Origin: an uncultured Oscillospiraceae bacterium | GTDB taxonomy: Bacteria > Bacillota > Clostridia > Oscillospirales > Acutalibacteraceae | Direction: 5' to 3' | Assembly: GCA_900546785.1 (NCBI GenBank) | Contig: URED01000020.1 | Coordinates: forward strand, 1-37,035 | DNA length: 37,035 nt | Notes under the pieces: model-generated | What the model was told of the DNA's origin: nothing | Databases searched by the model: none | What the model saw: only the letters and a program-made list of their open reading frames with translations | Shown here: piece by piece, positions 16,739-25,879 of the stretch | How positions within the stretch are numbered: the stretch's first letter is position 1 | How the letters are laid out: each line of letters starts with the position of its first letter | Made by a program: the position numbers and the translations under genes

Positions 16739-17619
16739 GTATACTTTTTGCCCTCCTTTTTTGCTATTCTGTTTGCAACGGCGCCGGAAAGCGCGTTGAT
16801 GATGATAACGGCAACAAGCAGTACCACTGCGGTTGCATACGCCTCATCGGTATAAAGCCCCTCTGAAAGCAGCGCGTACATATGCACGGAGAGCGTGCGC
16901 CCCGAATCCCACGGGCTTGTTACAACGCTTGCAACGGTTCCGGCGGTGTAAATGAGCGCCGCCGTTTCTCCGACGATCCTGCCGGTGCCGAGAATCACGC
17001 CGGAAAGTATGCCGGGTACGGCGCTCGGCAGCACCACTTTAAACACCGTGCGCAGTTTGCCGGCTCCGAGCCCGTAGCTTGCCTCCCTGTAGGAATCGGG
17101 GACTGCGCACAGCGCTTCCTCCGTAGTGCGCATGATCAGGGGCAGTATCATGATCGCAAGCGTAAGCGTGCCGGCAAGCGCGGAATAGCCCATTTTAAAG
17201 TAGACGCAGAACATAAGATATCCGAACAGCCCGTAAACGATGGACGGTATTCCGGAAAGCGTTTGCGCCGTTGTGCGTATAAGGCGGACGAAAGCGTTGC
17301 CGCGCCTTGCGTATTCGGAAAGGTAGATCGCCGCAAAAACGCCCGCCGGCACGGCGATAAGCAGCGAAGCGCCCGTCAGTATAAGTGTATTGAGGATGGA
17401 CGGAAGCATGGAGACGTTTTGCGAATCATATTTCCATTCAAAAAGAGACGGCCTGATATTCGGCACACCTTTTATGATGATATATCCGACGATGAACAGT
17501 ATGATCGCCGCGCACAGCGCCGCGCAGATATAGACCGCCGCGGCAAGCAGAAACGACGCCGGGCGCCTTTTACACACGGTAAAGCTGTGTTTTACCGTCC
17601 CTTTTGCAGTATTTTTCAT
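16735..17619 (-). CDS. pstA: Phosphate ABC transporter permease PstA
   Basis: This 294-residue inner-membrane permease has about six helices. The typical blocks are [34 protein letters not shown] and the coupling-helix region [20 protein letters not shown], then [15 protein letters not shown]. Length and motifs are normal for PstA. It overlaps both pstC and pstB by four bases, so translation of the operon is tightly coupled. Confidence 0.93.
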   Translation of the reverse strand: MKNTAKGTVKHSFTVCKRRPASFLLAAAVYICAALCAAIILFIVGYIIIKGVPNIRPSLFEWKYDSQNVSMLPSILNTLILTGASLLIAVPAGVFAAIYLSEYARRGNAFVRLIRTTAQTLSGIPSIVYGLFGYLMFCVYFKMGYSALAGTLTLAIMILPLIMRTTEEALCAVPDSYREASYGLGAGKLRTVFKVVLPSAVPGILSGVILGTGRIVGETAALIYTAGTVASVVTSPWDSGRTLSVHMYALLSEGLYTDEAYATAVVLLVAVIIINALSGAVANRIAKKEGKKYT

Positions 17620-18473
17620 ATTTTATCTTCCCTGTTTTTAAGTGCCGAAAACAGCAGATTTATAAGCAGAACGAATACAAACAGGACCGCTGCCGTGGCA
17701 ATCAGCGCCTCGCGGTGAAGATCCTGTGCATAGCCCATTTCAAGGATTATGTTGGTTGTAAGCGTGCGCACACCCTGCAAAACGCTTTGCGGGATAACGG
17801 GCTGATTTCCGGCTATCATGACAACGGCGGTGGTTTCCCCAACAGCCCTGCCGATACCTAATATTATGCCCGCGGAAATGCCCGAGCGCGCCGCCGGGAG
17901 CGAAACGCCGAAAACGGCGCGTTCCTTTGTTGCGCCGAGGGCGAGCGCGCCCTCCTTATAGCTTTGAGGCACCGCCCTGAGCGCCGACTCAGAAACGCTT
18001 ATAACGGTTGGCAGGATCATGATTGCAAGCAATATTGCCGCCGCAAGCACGCTTTTTCCGCCGCCGAACAGATTGCGCACGGCAGGAACGATCACAACAA
18101 GCGCAAAAAAGCCGTACACGACGGACGGTATCCCCGCAAGCAGATCCACGGCGGGTTTCATGATCGCATAAAGCTTTTTGGGGCAGTATTCCGCCAAAAA
18201 CACGGCGCACAGAACACCAAGCGGCACGCCGAACGCGATTGCCAGCGCGGTAACGTAAAGGCTGCCCACGATCATGGGCAGGATACCGTACTGATCGTTG
18301 AGCGGCCGCCATTCGGTGCCGAGCAAAAATTCTTTTACGCCTATTTTGCCGATCGCGGGAAATGCATTTGAAAAAATGAACCAGCAGATCAACCCAACGG
18401 CAAGTATGCTGACGCACGCGGCGATAAAAAACACCGCGCGCATTGCAAATTCCTTAAACCTGTTTTTTACCAT
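17616..18473 (-). CDS. pstC: Phosphate ABC transporter permease PstC
   Basis: This 285-residue permease partner of PstA has about six helices, the PstC-type WRPLNDQYGILPMIVGSLYV loop after the first helix, GIPSVVYGFFALVVIVP, and LGATKERAVFGVSLPAARSGI as the coupling region. The start ATG lies inside the last codons of pstS (the two genes overlap by seven bases), which also shows the pstS stop is genuine and not a sequencing frameshift. Confidence 0.93.
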   Translation of the reverse strand: MVKNRFKEFAMRAVFFIAACVSILAVGLICWFIFSNAFPAIGKIGVKEFLLGTEWRPLNDQYGILPMIVGSLYVTALAIAFGVPLGVLCAVFLAEYCPKKLYAIMKPAVDLLAGIPSVVYGFFALVVIVPAVRNLFGGGKSVLAAAILLAIMILPTVISVSESALRAVPQSYKEGALALGATKERAVFGVSLPAARSGISAGIILGIGRAVGETTAVVMIAGNQPVIPQSVLQGVRTLTTNIILEMGYAQDLHREALIATAAVLFVFVLLINLLFSALKNREDKI

Positions 18474-19309
18474 TCGGTCTTCTCACCTGTATAAATTGCT
18501 TTTACTTCTTCGCTTGTAAGCGAATCCACGGGGTTATCCGGGTTGACGATGACCGCGATTCCGTCAATGGCGATCGTGGTGGGCGAAAGCCCCGCCGAAA
18601 GCTCGCTCTCCTTAAGCTCTCTGGAAACCATGGCAATATCGCAGATTCCGTCAATAGCGGAGGTTACACCTGTAGTGGAATCATTTTGCTGAACAACGAT
18701 CTGCGCATTCGGATTTACCTTTTGATATGCCTCTTTCAGTTTTTCCATAACGGGCGTAACGGAGGAAGAGCCTGCTACCGTTACGGTGCCGGCAGGCGCC
18801 GAACCGCTGTATGCGCCGCCCGTACCCTGCGGGATATAACCGTTTTCGGAAACAACGCGCTGCCCCTCCTCGCTCATTATGAAATCAATAAAATCCTGCG
18901 CCGTTTGGGATATGCCGTCCATTACGGCAATATTGAACGGGCGGCAGACCTTATATGTTCCGTTTTCCACATTCTCCACTGTGGGCGCAGCGCCGTCTAT
19001 CATAACCGGTTTTACGTCCTCTCCCAAAGAGCCCATTGAGATATAGCCTATTGCGTTCGGATCGCTCGCAACGGAGGTTATCATGACCGAGGTGCTGTTG
19101 GTCGTTTCTGCGGTAATGACGGTATTATCCATCTTATCGCCGTTTTCGTTTTCGCTTTCTATGCCGAAAAGCTCAATAAAAGCGCTTCTTGTGCCCGAGC
19201 CGTCCTCACGGGTTATAACATTGATTTTTGAAGTGTTTGAGCCGGCGCAGCCCGCAAAAAGCGCGGCCATGAGCGCGACCGCCGCAACGATGCTGATGAT
19301 CTTTTTCAT
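18467..19309 (-). CDS. pstS: Phosphate-binding lipoprotein PstS, circularly permuted
   Basis: Periplasm-equivalent phosphate receptor of the Pst system, 280 residues. Residues 1-20 are a lipoprotein signal peptide with C21 in FAGC. The order of the mature protein is unusual. Residues 29-160 (INVITREDGSGTRSAF, NAIGYISMGSL, GTYKVCRPFNIAV, DFIDFIMSEEGQ, NGYIPQG) match what is normally the second half of PstS. A small Gly/Ser linker follows (161-173). Residues 174-280 (GTVTVAGSSSVTPVMEKL, SAIDGICDIAMVSRELK, IAIDGIAVIVNPDNPVDSL, AIYTGEKTEW) match what is normally the first half. The stop falls where the normal chain would pass from TGxxTxW into IxVxxREDGSGTR. Both phosphate-binding loops survive. 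The start has CAGGAGA. Candidate Pho-type repeats lie at 19425-19441. Confidence 0.9.
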   Translation of the reverse strand: MKKIISIVAAVALMAALFAGCAGSNTSKINVITREDGSGTRSAFIELFGIESENENGDKMDNTVITAETTNSTSVMITSVASDPNAIGYISMGSLGEDVKPVMIDGAAPTVENVENGTYKVCRPFNIAVMDGISQTAQDFIDFIMSEEGQRVVSENGYIPQGTGGAYSGSAPAGTVTVAGSSSVTPVMEKLKEAYQKVNPNAQIVVQQNDSTTGVTSAIDGICDIAMVSRELKESELSAGLSPTTIAIDGIAVIVNPDNPVDSLTSEEVKAIYTGEKTEW

Positions 19310-19424
19310 AAAATATCTCCTGAATAAATTAAATTACGGCGGCTTACGAACAGACTACGCATTTATTTTCCCCGCCGCAGTCTTTAATATAACTCCGGGC
19401 TGTGAAAGAAAAAGCAAAAAAGCA

Positions 19425-19441
19425 TGAAAACAAGGTGAAAA
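19425..19441 (-). promoter_or_regulatory. Candidate Pho-type direct repeat upstream of pstS
   Basis: On the minus strand TTTTCA occurs at 19436-19441 and again at 19425-19430, exactly 11 bases apart, about 115-130 bases before the pstS start. The spacing is that of PhoB/PhoP half-sites and the position is right for control of pst. The hexamer is degenerate and the region is T-rich, so chance is a real alternative. Confidence 0.3.
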
Positions 19442-19542
19442 AAGATCATAATAAAATCAAATATTCAGCTGTTTTTTGCAAAATTTGACATGAATTTTAA
19501 AGCAGCGGGTCAATATGCACAGCGCATTATAATTGTTTTAAT

Positions 19543-19575
19543 ATAAAAAAGCTCCGCCCCTTTTCAGGGACGGAG
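19543..19575 (-). terminator. Terminator of the glycoside hydrolase operon
   Basis: On the minus strand CTCCGTCCC pairs with GGGGCGGAG (one G-U) around a six-base loop and is followed by CTTTTTTATA. It ends about 40 bases beyond the GH29 stop. Confidence 0.8.
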
Positions 19576-19614
19576 ATAAACAAGCTGATTGCTTAAACAA
19601 AATGATGTTCATTT

Positions 19615-21078
19615 TTAATCCACATCTATTTCAATACAGATAGGCGTTTCATGATTTATTTTTGACGGGAGCGTTATTTTAAACAGCTTTTCACTCTGTT
19701 CAAACGGCAGCTTCTGATCTTTTCCGAGTATCCTGACGGATTTCACATCGTATCTTATGCCGCCCTCGTTCGCGCGGCGCAGGCTTTTGATCTTGAGCAC
19801 CTGCGGCAGTTTCTCCGCCATGGGAAAAACAAATATCTTTCCGGGCTTGGCGGTAAAGCAATAATCGCCGCTGCGGAAAGTCTTGTTTTCCTTAAACGAA
19901 CCGTTTTTGCTTTTTCTGCCCTCAAAGGCACACACCTCGAACGGGTGCGAACCGCGTATGGCGGCGCCGTTTACGGAAAGCCATTTTCCTATATCGAGCA
20001 AAAGCTGTTTTTCCTCCCTGCATACGGTTCCGTCCGCCTTTGGGCCTACGTTGAGCATGAAGCAGCCGTTTTTGGCGACCACCTCTATCATATTTCTGAT
20101 GACCTCACCGGCGGTCTTGAACTTATTTCCGTCCGTATAACCCCAGGAATTCTTGGCGGCGGCGGTATCGTTTTGCCACAGCTTACCCAGCGCGCCGTCC
20201 GTTTGCCCGCGTTCAACATCAAACACGGCGCAGCCGTCAAAAACAGCTCCTACCTTATAGAAAACGCAGACCTCCCTGCCCCATTCCTCGCCTCTGTTGT
20301 AATAATAGGCAAGGAATTTTTTTACGTAAGGGCGAAATTCACTCTTTTGTATCCACCAGTCAAAATAAACGGCAGTGGGTCTGTTGCGGTCTATCATTTC
20401 GCAAGCGCTGGCAAGCCAGTCGCGCAGCCACTCCTCTGAAGCGGTTATCTCCTTATCCGTCTTATCTATATTGCCGCTCGGCGGCACGTAAGCCGGCCCG
20501 TACAGCTCGGGATAAAGCCCCCTTGCGCATTCCGAGCCGGGATAATACCTGCGCGCCCCGTTCATAAACCAATAATGCTCCGCGCGGTGGTTGCTTATCA
20601 TAAAGCCAAGGCCTTCCCTGTCACACGCGGCGTGAAGCTCCGCCATATAATCCCTGCCGTTGAGTTCCATCATATTCCATTTGTTAAGACTGCTCTGATA
20701 CATTTTAATGCCGTCGTGATGCTCGCCCACGGGCATGATATATGCCGCGCCGCTTGCCTTAAAAAGCCTTGCCCATTCGCCGGCGTCAAATTTTTCCGGC
20801 TTAAACTGCGCAACAAAATTTCTGTACTCAAAATCCCTGCCGTACTTTTTCATATGGTGCGTATTGCAGATATCGCCTTTGATATACATTCTGCGCGGAT
20901 ACCATTCATTGCCGAAAGCGGGAACGGAATAAACGCCCCAGTGGATAAATATGCCAAAGCGCCCCTCTCGCAAAAAAGAGGGCGTTTTGAACCGGGAAAG
21001 GCTTTCCCAATTATCCTTGAACCTGCCTTTTTCTATAACTTCATCAACCGTTTTAAGATAATCGTCTATTCTGCTCAT
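19615..21078 (-). CDS. Alpha-L-fucosidase, GH29
   Basis: Retaining glycosidase of 487 residues that releases alpha-linked L-fucose. The GH29 opening FGIFIHWGVYSVPAFGNEWYP is at 41-61, GEHHDGI at 118-124 stands where the family has KHHDGF, and VYFDWW places the likely nucleophile at D240. MLNVGPKADGTV near residue 355 is also typical. There is no signal peptide, so it acts inside the cell. It begins 12 bases after the larger hydrolase gene and shares its terminator. The EHHDG variant and YFDWW instead of WFDGGW show it is not a standard fucosidase subgroup, so a related substrate is possible. Confidence 0.85.
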   Translation of the reverse strand: MSRIDDYLKTVDEVIEKGRFKDNWESLSRFKTPSFLREGRFGIFIHWGVYSVPAFGNEWYPRRMYIKGDICNTHHMKKYGRDFEYRNFVAQFKPEKFDAGEWARLFKASGAAYIMPVGEHHDGIKMYQSSLNKWNMMELNGRDYMAELHAACDREGLGFMISNHRAEHYWFMNGARRYYPGSECARGLYPELYGPAYVPPSGNIDKTDKEITASEEWLRDWLASACEMIDRNRPTAVYFDWWIQKSEFRPYVKKFLAYYYNRGEEWGREVCVFYKVGAVFDGCAVFDVERGQTDGALGKLWQNDTAAAKNSWGYTDGNKFKTAGEVIRNMIEVVAKNGCFMLNVGPKADGTVCREEKQLLLDIGKWLSVNGAAIRGSHPFEVCAFEGRKSKNGSFKENKTFRSGDYCFTAKPGKIFVFPMAEKLPQVLKIKSLRRANEGGIRYDVKSVRILGKDQKLPFEQSEKLFKITLPSKINHETPICIEIDVD

Positions 21079-21090
21079 AAGGCTCCTCCG

Positions 21091-23505
21091 TTATTTTCTT
21101 ACCTCTATAATGACGCCGCTTTTCGGCTCAAGGTGAAAACGCTTATTGAGATCCGCCCTGCCGCCGCGCTGGATCGTTTTGATATGCACCCTGCGGGCAG
21201 TATTCGGCGCAAAGCCCAAAAGCGCTTCATCGATCTTCAAGTGAACGGCACGGAACGCGGTGTCAAAATTATAAAGGCAGATGAGCGCGCTGTTCTTTTT
21301 TATATATACAGTTGCCTTAACGCCGTCCCACCCCGTTTCCACGGGATTTTTGGAATGCCACCAGCCGCGCATCTCGCTGTTTTCAATGCCGAAATCATCC
21401 CACAGCCTGTATATATGCTGCGCGTTTTTTACGCCCCAGCCGTAACGGTTGTTCATTGCAAACAGCATGCCTATAAACGGATCGCCGCCGCCCTCCAGCA
21501 TCTGGCTCGTATTGCCGTAGGGTATACCCGAAACCTCCGTTAAAAGAAATTCCGGGCTGAGCTTTTTATACGGGTAGCCCTCCCCGATCCAAAGATTATC
21601 AACAAACGGCAGTATCTCCGTATAAAGATTCATACAGCTTGTGTTGCCGGCTCTTTTTTCCTCGTGGTTCCACATGTGCATGTCTATCATGCCGCCGTTT
21701 TGCGCAAGCACCTTTTTGGCGCGTTCCACAGTAGTTCTGTCCAGCGAGGTATCGTCAATATAGATGCCCTTTATGCCTATGTTTTTGATGAGCCAGTCCA
21801 GCCCCTCTATATAATAGTTATCCAGGCGTGAATCGGGGTGCACGATAAAGGAGATATCCGCATCGCCCTTATATTTGCCGTGCTTGTAATACACACGCCA
21901 GGCGGGCAGTATCTCGTTTCCGAAATATTCGGTAAGCCATTCGGGAACGCCTTTCCACCATGAATGACCGTCTCCGCTTTTGCGAAAGATGATCTCATCA
22001 CCAAGCGCCTTATACGCAAACACCTCCGCCATATGGTTGCTGTGTTCACGCACTGTATAATAAACGTTTACCCCGATATTTTTGTATTCCGCGTACTGCA
22101 CAAGATGCTTTAAACTTTCCGTTTCTATAAAGGGGTAATTGATAAACGGGTGAAGCTCTGTTCCGTGATGCAGATTTACGTAATTCAGCCCGAGCTTTTG
22201 CGCTTCGTCCACCTGACGGTAGCCGTTTTTAAGATCATTGTAATGGCTGAATCTTACGGAATAATGCGTTTTATAATCTATCGGCTTAAAAGGCGTAAAA
22301 TGGATCTCAAAATCAAAGCTGCGCCGCTCGCCTTTTTTCAGCTTAAACAACCCCGTACATGCCGAGAGCCTGCAACGCCCGGCCTGCTTTTCAAGCGTTA
22401 TGCCTCCCCTGCCGTCATTATCCCACGTTTGTGTAGGTATGCGCAGCGGCAGATTTTTATAATAAATATTGACGAGCGGGCGGATATAATCCTGCGCTTT
22501 AAATTTAAAGCGCGCGCCGCCGTTTACACTGCCTATGTAAATGCAGTCCTGCTGATTTTCCTGCTCCCACTTAAAATGAATGCTGTGGGCGGCAGAGCCT
22601 TTTTCGCCGAGGCCGTGCATCAGCGCGGCGCATTCGGGAGCAATATCCGCTTCAAGATTTATATCCGGCAGCGTAATATCCTGCTTAGCGATAACGGCGA
22701 TCTTGTATACAACGGCGCCCTCGTAATGAAGCTCGCCGGAGATCTCTATGTTAAGATCCTCTGACTCTCCCTTTGAAAAGATAAGAACGCTGCCGCCGTC
22801 TTTTTTCAGGCTCAGGCCGGAGTACCTGACTTCACGATCGCCCGCACGAAAGGATATCGGCGCTGCCAACAGGCTCTTTTGCGCGGTCTCGGTCAGGTTT
22901 ATGCCCTCATCGTAGAAATAATGCACATTTTTGGGCAGGCCGTTTTCTGCAAGCTCTATAGTTCTGCCGAGCACGCTGACCTCGGCACCGTCAACAACAG
23001 GCTCAAAAAAAGGCGCAACAACGCTTTTATCAAGAAAACGGCGGGAATTGAGCCACAGCAGGCGCGAAAGGCGCGAAATATCGTTAAACCCGCCGTTTTT
23101 AACATACTCACCGGTGAAATGCACCGTCAGTTCTATTTCACTCTTGCCAAGGTCTGTTTCAAACACGACCGTTGCCGTTTTCACTTTGCCTGCATGATCG
23201 GCATCGGCCTTTAAGATCAGAAACACCGGCTGGATATGCCCCTTGCGCAGGCATATTTTTTGAGTAAAATCCCTGCCGAATTTATCTACGCCCTGCGTAT
23301 TGATGCAAACGGCCTCCATTTCGCCCTTGAGATACACGCTGCTGACGATCGTTTCCTCCTCCGGAAGCAGAATAAACTGAAACACAAAATTTTCCTGAGC
23401 CGGAACATATAATTCGCAGCTTTTTTCAGCTTTCATACCGTTTAACACGGAAAGATCGGAAAAATGCCTGAACTGATTTTTTCTGTCTGAATAAAAGATT
23501 TTCAT
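21091..23505 (-). CDS. Large glycoside hydrolase-like protein (DUF6067/GH123-like)
   Basis: This 804-residue protein has no signal peptide. The N-terminal half (about 1-410) is beta-rich and looks like sugar-binding or accessory domains. A barrel-like catalytic part follows, with SVRFSHYNDLKNGYRQVDEAQKLGLNYVNLHH (about 420-450), GLDWLIKNIGIKGIYIDDTS (about 565-585), NGGMIDMHMWNHEE and LWIGEGYPY, then a beta-rich C-terminal domain. The acidic pair in IYIDDTS and the E in IGEGYPY are candidate catalytic residues. This is the pattern of the DUF6067 glycoside hydrolase group, related to GH123. The first gene of a two-gene operon with GH29; both are intracellular. It starts after GAAAGG and diverges from the AraC gene. 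Substrate unknown. Confidence 0.6.
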   Translation of the reverse strand: MKIFYSDRKNQFRHFSDLSVLNGMKAEKSCELYVPAQENFVFQFILLPEEETIVSSVYLKGEMEAVCINTQGVDKFGRDFTQKICLRKGHIQPVFLILKADADHAGKVKTATVVFETDLGKSEIELTVHFTGEYVKNGGFNDISRLSRLLWLNSRRFLDKSVVAPFFEPVVDGAEVSVLGRTIELAENGLPKNVHYFYDEGINLTETAQKSLLAAPISFRAGDREVRYSGLSLKKDGGSVLIFSKGESEDLNIEISGELHYEGAVVYKIAVIAKQDITLPDINLEADIAPECAALMHGLGEKGSAAHSIHFKWEQENQQDCIYIGSVNGGARFKFKAQDYIRPLVNIYYKNLPLRIPTQTWDNDGRGGITLEKQAGRCRLSACTGLFKLKKGERRSFDFEIHFTPFKPIDYKTHYSVRFSHYNDLKNGYRQVDEAQKLGLNYVNLHHGTELHPFINYPFIETESLKHLVQYAEYKNIGVNVYYTVREHSNHMAEVFAYKALGDEIIFRKSGDGHSWWKGVPEWLTEYFGNEILPAWRVYYKHGKYKGDADISFIVHPDSRLDNYYIEGLDWLIKNIGIKGIYIDDTSLDRTTVERAKKVLAQNGGMIDMHMWNHEEKRAGNTSCMNLYTEILPFVDNLWIGEGYPYKKLSPEFLLTEVSGIPYGNTSQMLEGGGDPFIGMLFAMNNRYGWGVKNAQHIYRLWDDFGIENSEMRGWWHSKNPVETGWDGVKATVYIKKNSALICLYNFDTAFRAVHLKIDEALLGFAPNTARRVHIKTIQRGGRADLNKRFHLEPKSGVIIEVRK

Positions 23506-23601
23506 ATTTTAACCTTTCTGCAAATTTAATATGCAATGCAACCGAATTTACGGCATGATTTGTAAACTTTTTCTAAAATCAAGAAAAAATTTGTTGCCCT
23601 G

Positions 23602-23630
23602 TTGATTCATTTTCATTTTAATGATATAGT
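23602..23630 (+). promoter_or_regulatory. Candidate promoter of the AraC-type regulator
   Basis: TTGATT (23602-23607), a 17-base spacer and TATAGT (23625-23630) lie about 90 bases before the regulator's ATG. It shares the 216-base divergent region with the glycosidase operon. The frame of the regulator is open back through this promoter, which argues that the upstream TTG is not the start. Confidence 0.55.
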
Positions 23631-23721
23631 ATTTAAAAGTGGGAAGCAATACACAAAACCGTATAAAAAATATAAAAATCAGAAATTTTTAGATCTGAAA
23701 CTATATAATAAGGTGATCGTT

Positions 23722-24558
23722 ATGTATCAATGCACATGGTTTTACACTTCAAATCTGATTTTACCGAAAAATAAAAATGCAGTAGCCGCCGCCTGGAGCG
23801 TTGAAGCGGATGAATTTTACAGATATGAGATGCAGGAGGACGCGCTATCCTTAAAGAATATGTATTGCTTTGTGCGCACCGTCAACGGAAGCGGTATGTT
23901 GGAAACGACTGACGGAAATAAAATAAGCCTTGCCGAAAATTCATATATGGTGATCAGGCGCAGCAAGATCAAGGAATACAGAAGCACGGACAAGATCTGG
24001 AAATACTATTGGGTAGATTTTTTGTATCAGCCGCCGCTTGGTATTAAGACCGAAAAAGCGTTTTCCGCTGCGCAAACGGAGCATGAAAGGGCGCTTTTTT
24101 CCGAGCTGCTTGAGGTTGGCAGGCAGTACCCCGCTGAGATAGATTATATAAATTCGGTATTCAAGCACTATTATTACTGCCTTACACTCAAGCGCGCCGA
24201 GCGCACCTCTGCGGCAACAAACAGCGTTAAGCTTTCCGAAGTATGCGCCTATATTCAGCAAAAGCTTTATTCAAGGCTTACGGTAATGGATATTGCCAAT
24301 TTCTTTAACGTATCCTCACGCAGGATACATCAGATATTCAATGATACGCTTCATATATCTCCCAAACAGTATATATCCGATCTGAAGATCGAAAAGGCAA
24401 AGCAGATACTTGAAAAGACCACGATGCCCATAATTGATATTGCCGACGCACTGGGATATTACAGCGCGTACCATTTTTCCTCAACCTTTCAAAGAAAAAC
24501 CGGCTGTTCGCCCAGCGCATACAGAAAAAATCTGATATCAAGGCGCGCGGAAAAATAA
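23722..24558 (+). CDS. AraC family transcriptional regulator
   Basis: This 278-residue regulator has an N-terminal cupin-like sensor domain (about 10-100; VNGSGMLETTDGNKISLAEN is the typical barrel turn) and two C-terminal helix-turn-helix motifs (about 172-272: LTVMDIANFFNVSSRRIHQIF and MPIIDIADALGYYSAYHFSS, then FQRKTGCSPSAYRK). It would bind a sugar and activate the neighbouring genes. ATG 23722 follows AAGGTGAT at six bases; the open frame upstream overlaps the promoter. It diverges from the two glycosidases and precedes the sugar importer, from which it is separated by a terminator, so it probably controls one or both. Confidence 0.88.
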   Translation: MYQCTWFYTSNLILPKNKNAVAAAWSVEADEFYRYEMQEDALSLKNMYCFVRTVNGSGMLETTDGNKISLAENSYMVIRRSKIKEYRSTDKIWKYYWVDFLYQPPLGIKTEKAFSAAQTEHERALFSELLEVGRQYPAEIDYINSVFKHYYYCLTLKRAERTSAATNSVKLSEVCAYIQQKLYSRLTVMDIANFFNVSSRRIHQIFNDTLHISPKQYISDLKIEKAKQILEKTTMPIIDIADALGYYSAYHFSSTFQRKTGCSPSAYRKNLISRRAEK

Positions 24559-24649
24559 AAACAGCAAACATTTTGCAAAACGTTATTTTTCTTTGCTTTG
24601 AACAAGTAAAGTATATCGCGCGGTTCAGCCGACTTTATCGACGGTCTAT

Positions 24650-24687
24650 GGCTGTCTCAGATAAACTGAGGCAGCCTTATTTTTTTG
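24650..24687 (+). terminator. Terminator of the AraC-type gene
   Basis: An eleven-pair stem (GGCTGTCTCAG 24650-24660 with CTGAGGCAGCC 24666-24676, one G-U) around ATAAA is followed by TTATTTTTTT. It ends the regulator transcript about 90 bases after its stop and separates it from the importer genes. Confidence 0.85.
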
Positions 24688-24795
24688 CGAATTTTTTTGC
24701 AGACGAAAAATTGATTGGTTCATTGTAAAATTATTGGCAATATTAAATATGAAAGGCAACGATTGCTTCAGAACATTTTTAAGCGAGTGATTTTT

Positions 24796-25866
24796 ATGAA
24801 AAGATTTTTTGCATTGACTGCGGCGCTTTTGTTTGCCGTTTTCTGCCTCAGCGCCTGCTCCGGCGGTTCAGCCGGCGGGCAGGGCGAAATATCGGTCTTT
24901 TATTATACGTTCAGCGACACCTATATTTCCGGCGTTCGCTCTTCGCTGGACAAAATATTGAGCGACGCGGGTCTGAGCTACAATGATTATGACGCCAACA
25001 GCAGCCAGACCACACAGACGGAACAGGTGCAGACCGCGATAGCGAAAGGCGCCTCGGCACTTGTTGTAAACGTTGTTGACACCGGTTCCGACGACGCGGC
25101 ACAAAATATAATAAACCTTGCAAGCGCGAGCAATATTCCCGTTATATTTTTCAACCGCTCCGTAAGCGAAAGCGTTATCGCAAGCTATGACAAATGCGTT
25201 TTCGTGGGCACGGATTATGAGATGGCGGGGCATATGCAGGGCGAGATGATCGGCAATTACCTGCTGCAAAACTATGACGCATACGACCTGAACAGAGACG
25301 GCAAAATAAGCTATGTCATGTTCAAGGGGCAGGAGGGCAACCTGGAGGCAATCGCAAGAACGCAATACGCCGTTGAGGACTGCAACGCCGTTTTGGAAGC
25401 GGCAGGAAAGCCGGCTATTGAATTTTACGATGCTGCAAACACGAACAAATACCTTGTTGACCAGGACGGCAACTGGTCCTCCGCCGCGGCAACCAACTAT
25501 ATGAGCACCATTTTGGCACGCCACAGCACGGCAAACGGCAATATGGTGGAACTTGTGATTGCAAACAACGATGAAATGGCGCTGGGCGCCGTATCCGCAC
25601 TGCAAAGCGCGGGCTATAACAAAGGCGCGGGCAGCGTGACGATACCTGTTTTCGGCGTAGACGCAACGGACGCCGCCAAGGCGAAAATCGCGGACGGATC
25701 TATGGCGGGCACCATAAAACAGGACGGCGAGGGCATGGCGCAGGCGATCAAAACGATAATCGATAATTTCAATGCCGCACAGCCTCCGCTGACCGACATT
25801 GACGCAGAAAACACAGTAGGCGCCCAAAGGGTGAACGTGCCGTATTCGGCATATACGGGCGAATGA
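24796..25866 (+). CDS. mglB: Galactose/glucose ABC transporter substrate-binding lipoprotein, MglB-like
   Basis: Extracellular sugar receptor of 356 residues. A lipoprotein signal peptide ends in FCLSAC, with the lipidated cysteine at about residue 20. The mature protein begins EISVFYYTFSDTYISGVR and follows the periplasmic binding protein type I fold. DLNRDGKISYV corresponds to the calcium-binding loop known from the galactose/glucose-binding protein MglB, and VIANNDEMALGAVSAL to its ligand cleft. ATG 24796 is chosen because it starts the signal peptide; upstream frame to 24715 is unlikely. First gene of an MglBAC-type operon. Confidence 0.85.
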   Translation: MKRFFALTAALLFAVFCLSACSGGSAGGQGEISVFYYTFSDTYISGVRSSLDKILSDAGLSYNDYDANSSQTTQTEQVQTAIAKGASALVVNVVDTGSDDAAQNIINLASASNIPVIFFNRSVSESVIASYDKCVFVGTDYEMAGHMQGEMIGNYLLQNYDAYDLNRDGKISYVMFKGQEGNLEAIARTQYAVEDCNAVLEAAGKPAIEFYDAANTNKYLVDQDGNWSSAAATNYMSTILARHSTANGNMVELVIANNDEMALGAVSALQSAGYNKGAGSVTIPVFGVDATDAAKAKIADGSMAGTIKQDGEGMAQAIKTIIDNFNAAQPPLTDIDAENTVGAQRVNVPYSAYTGE

Positions 25867-25879
25867 TCAGGGGTGCTCT

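Larger units (their letters stand above)
19310..19614. other. 305-bp region between pstS and the GH29 gene
   Basis: No gene is seen. It contains the leader of pstS (leftward), an 11-base-spaced direct repeat at 19425-19441, a TATATT-like hexamer near 19387 (minus strand), a lone ATGTCAAATTTTG at about 19482-19494 on the minus strand resembling half of the site at 4459-4479, and the terminator of the glycosidase operon at 19543-19575. Confidence 0.5.

Noticed and set aside
18467..19309. PstS as a truncated or frameshifted gene
   Set aside because: The signal peptide, both halves and the overlap with pstC are intact; the reversed order of halves explains the odd ends better.
23602..23721. 40-residue N-terminal extension of the AraC regulator
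   Set aside because: Its first bases are the -35 element of the probable promoter, and ATG 23722 has its own AAGGTGAT site.
24559..24795. Riboswitch upstream of mglB
   Set aside because: The only strong structure is the AraC terminator at 24650-24687, well separated from the mglB start.
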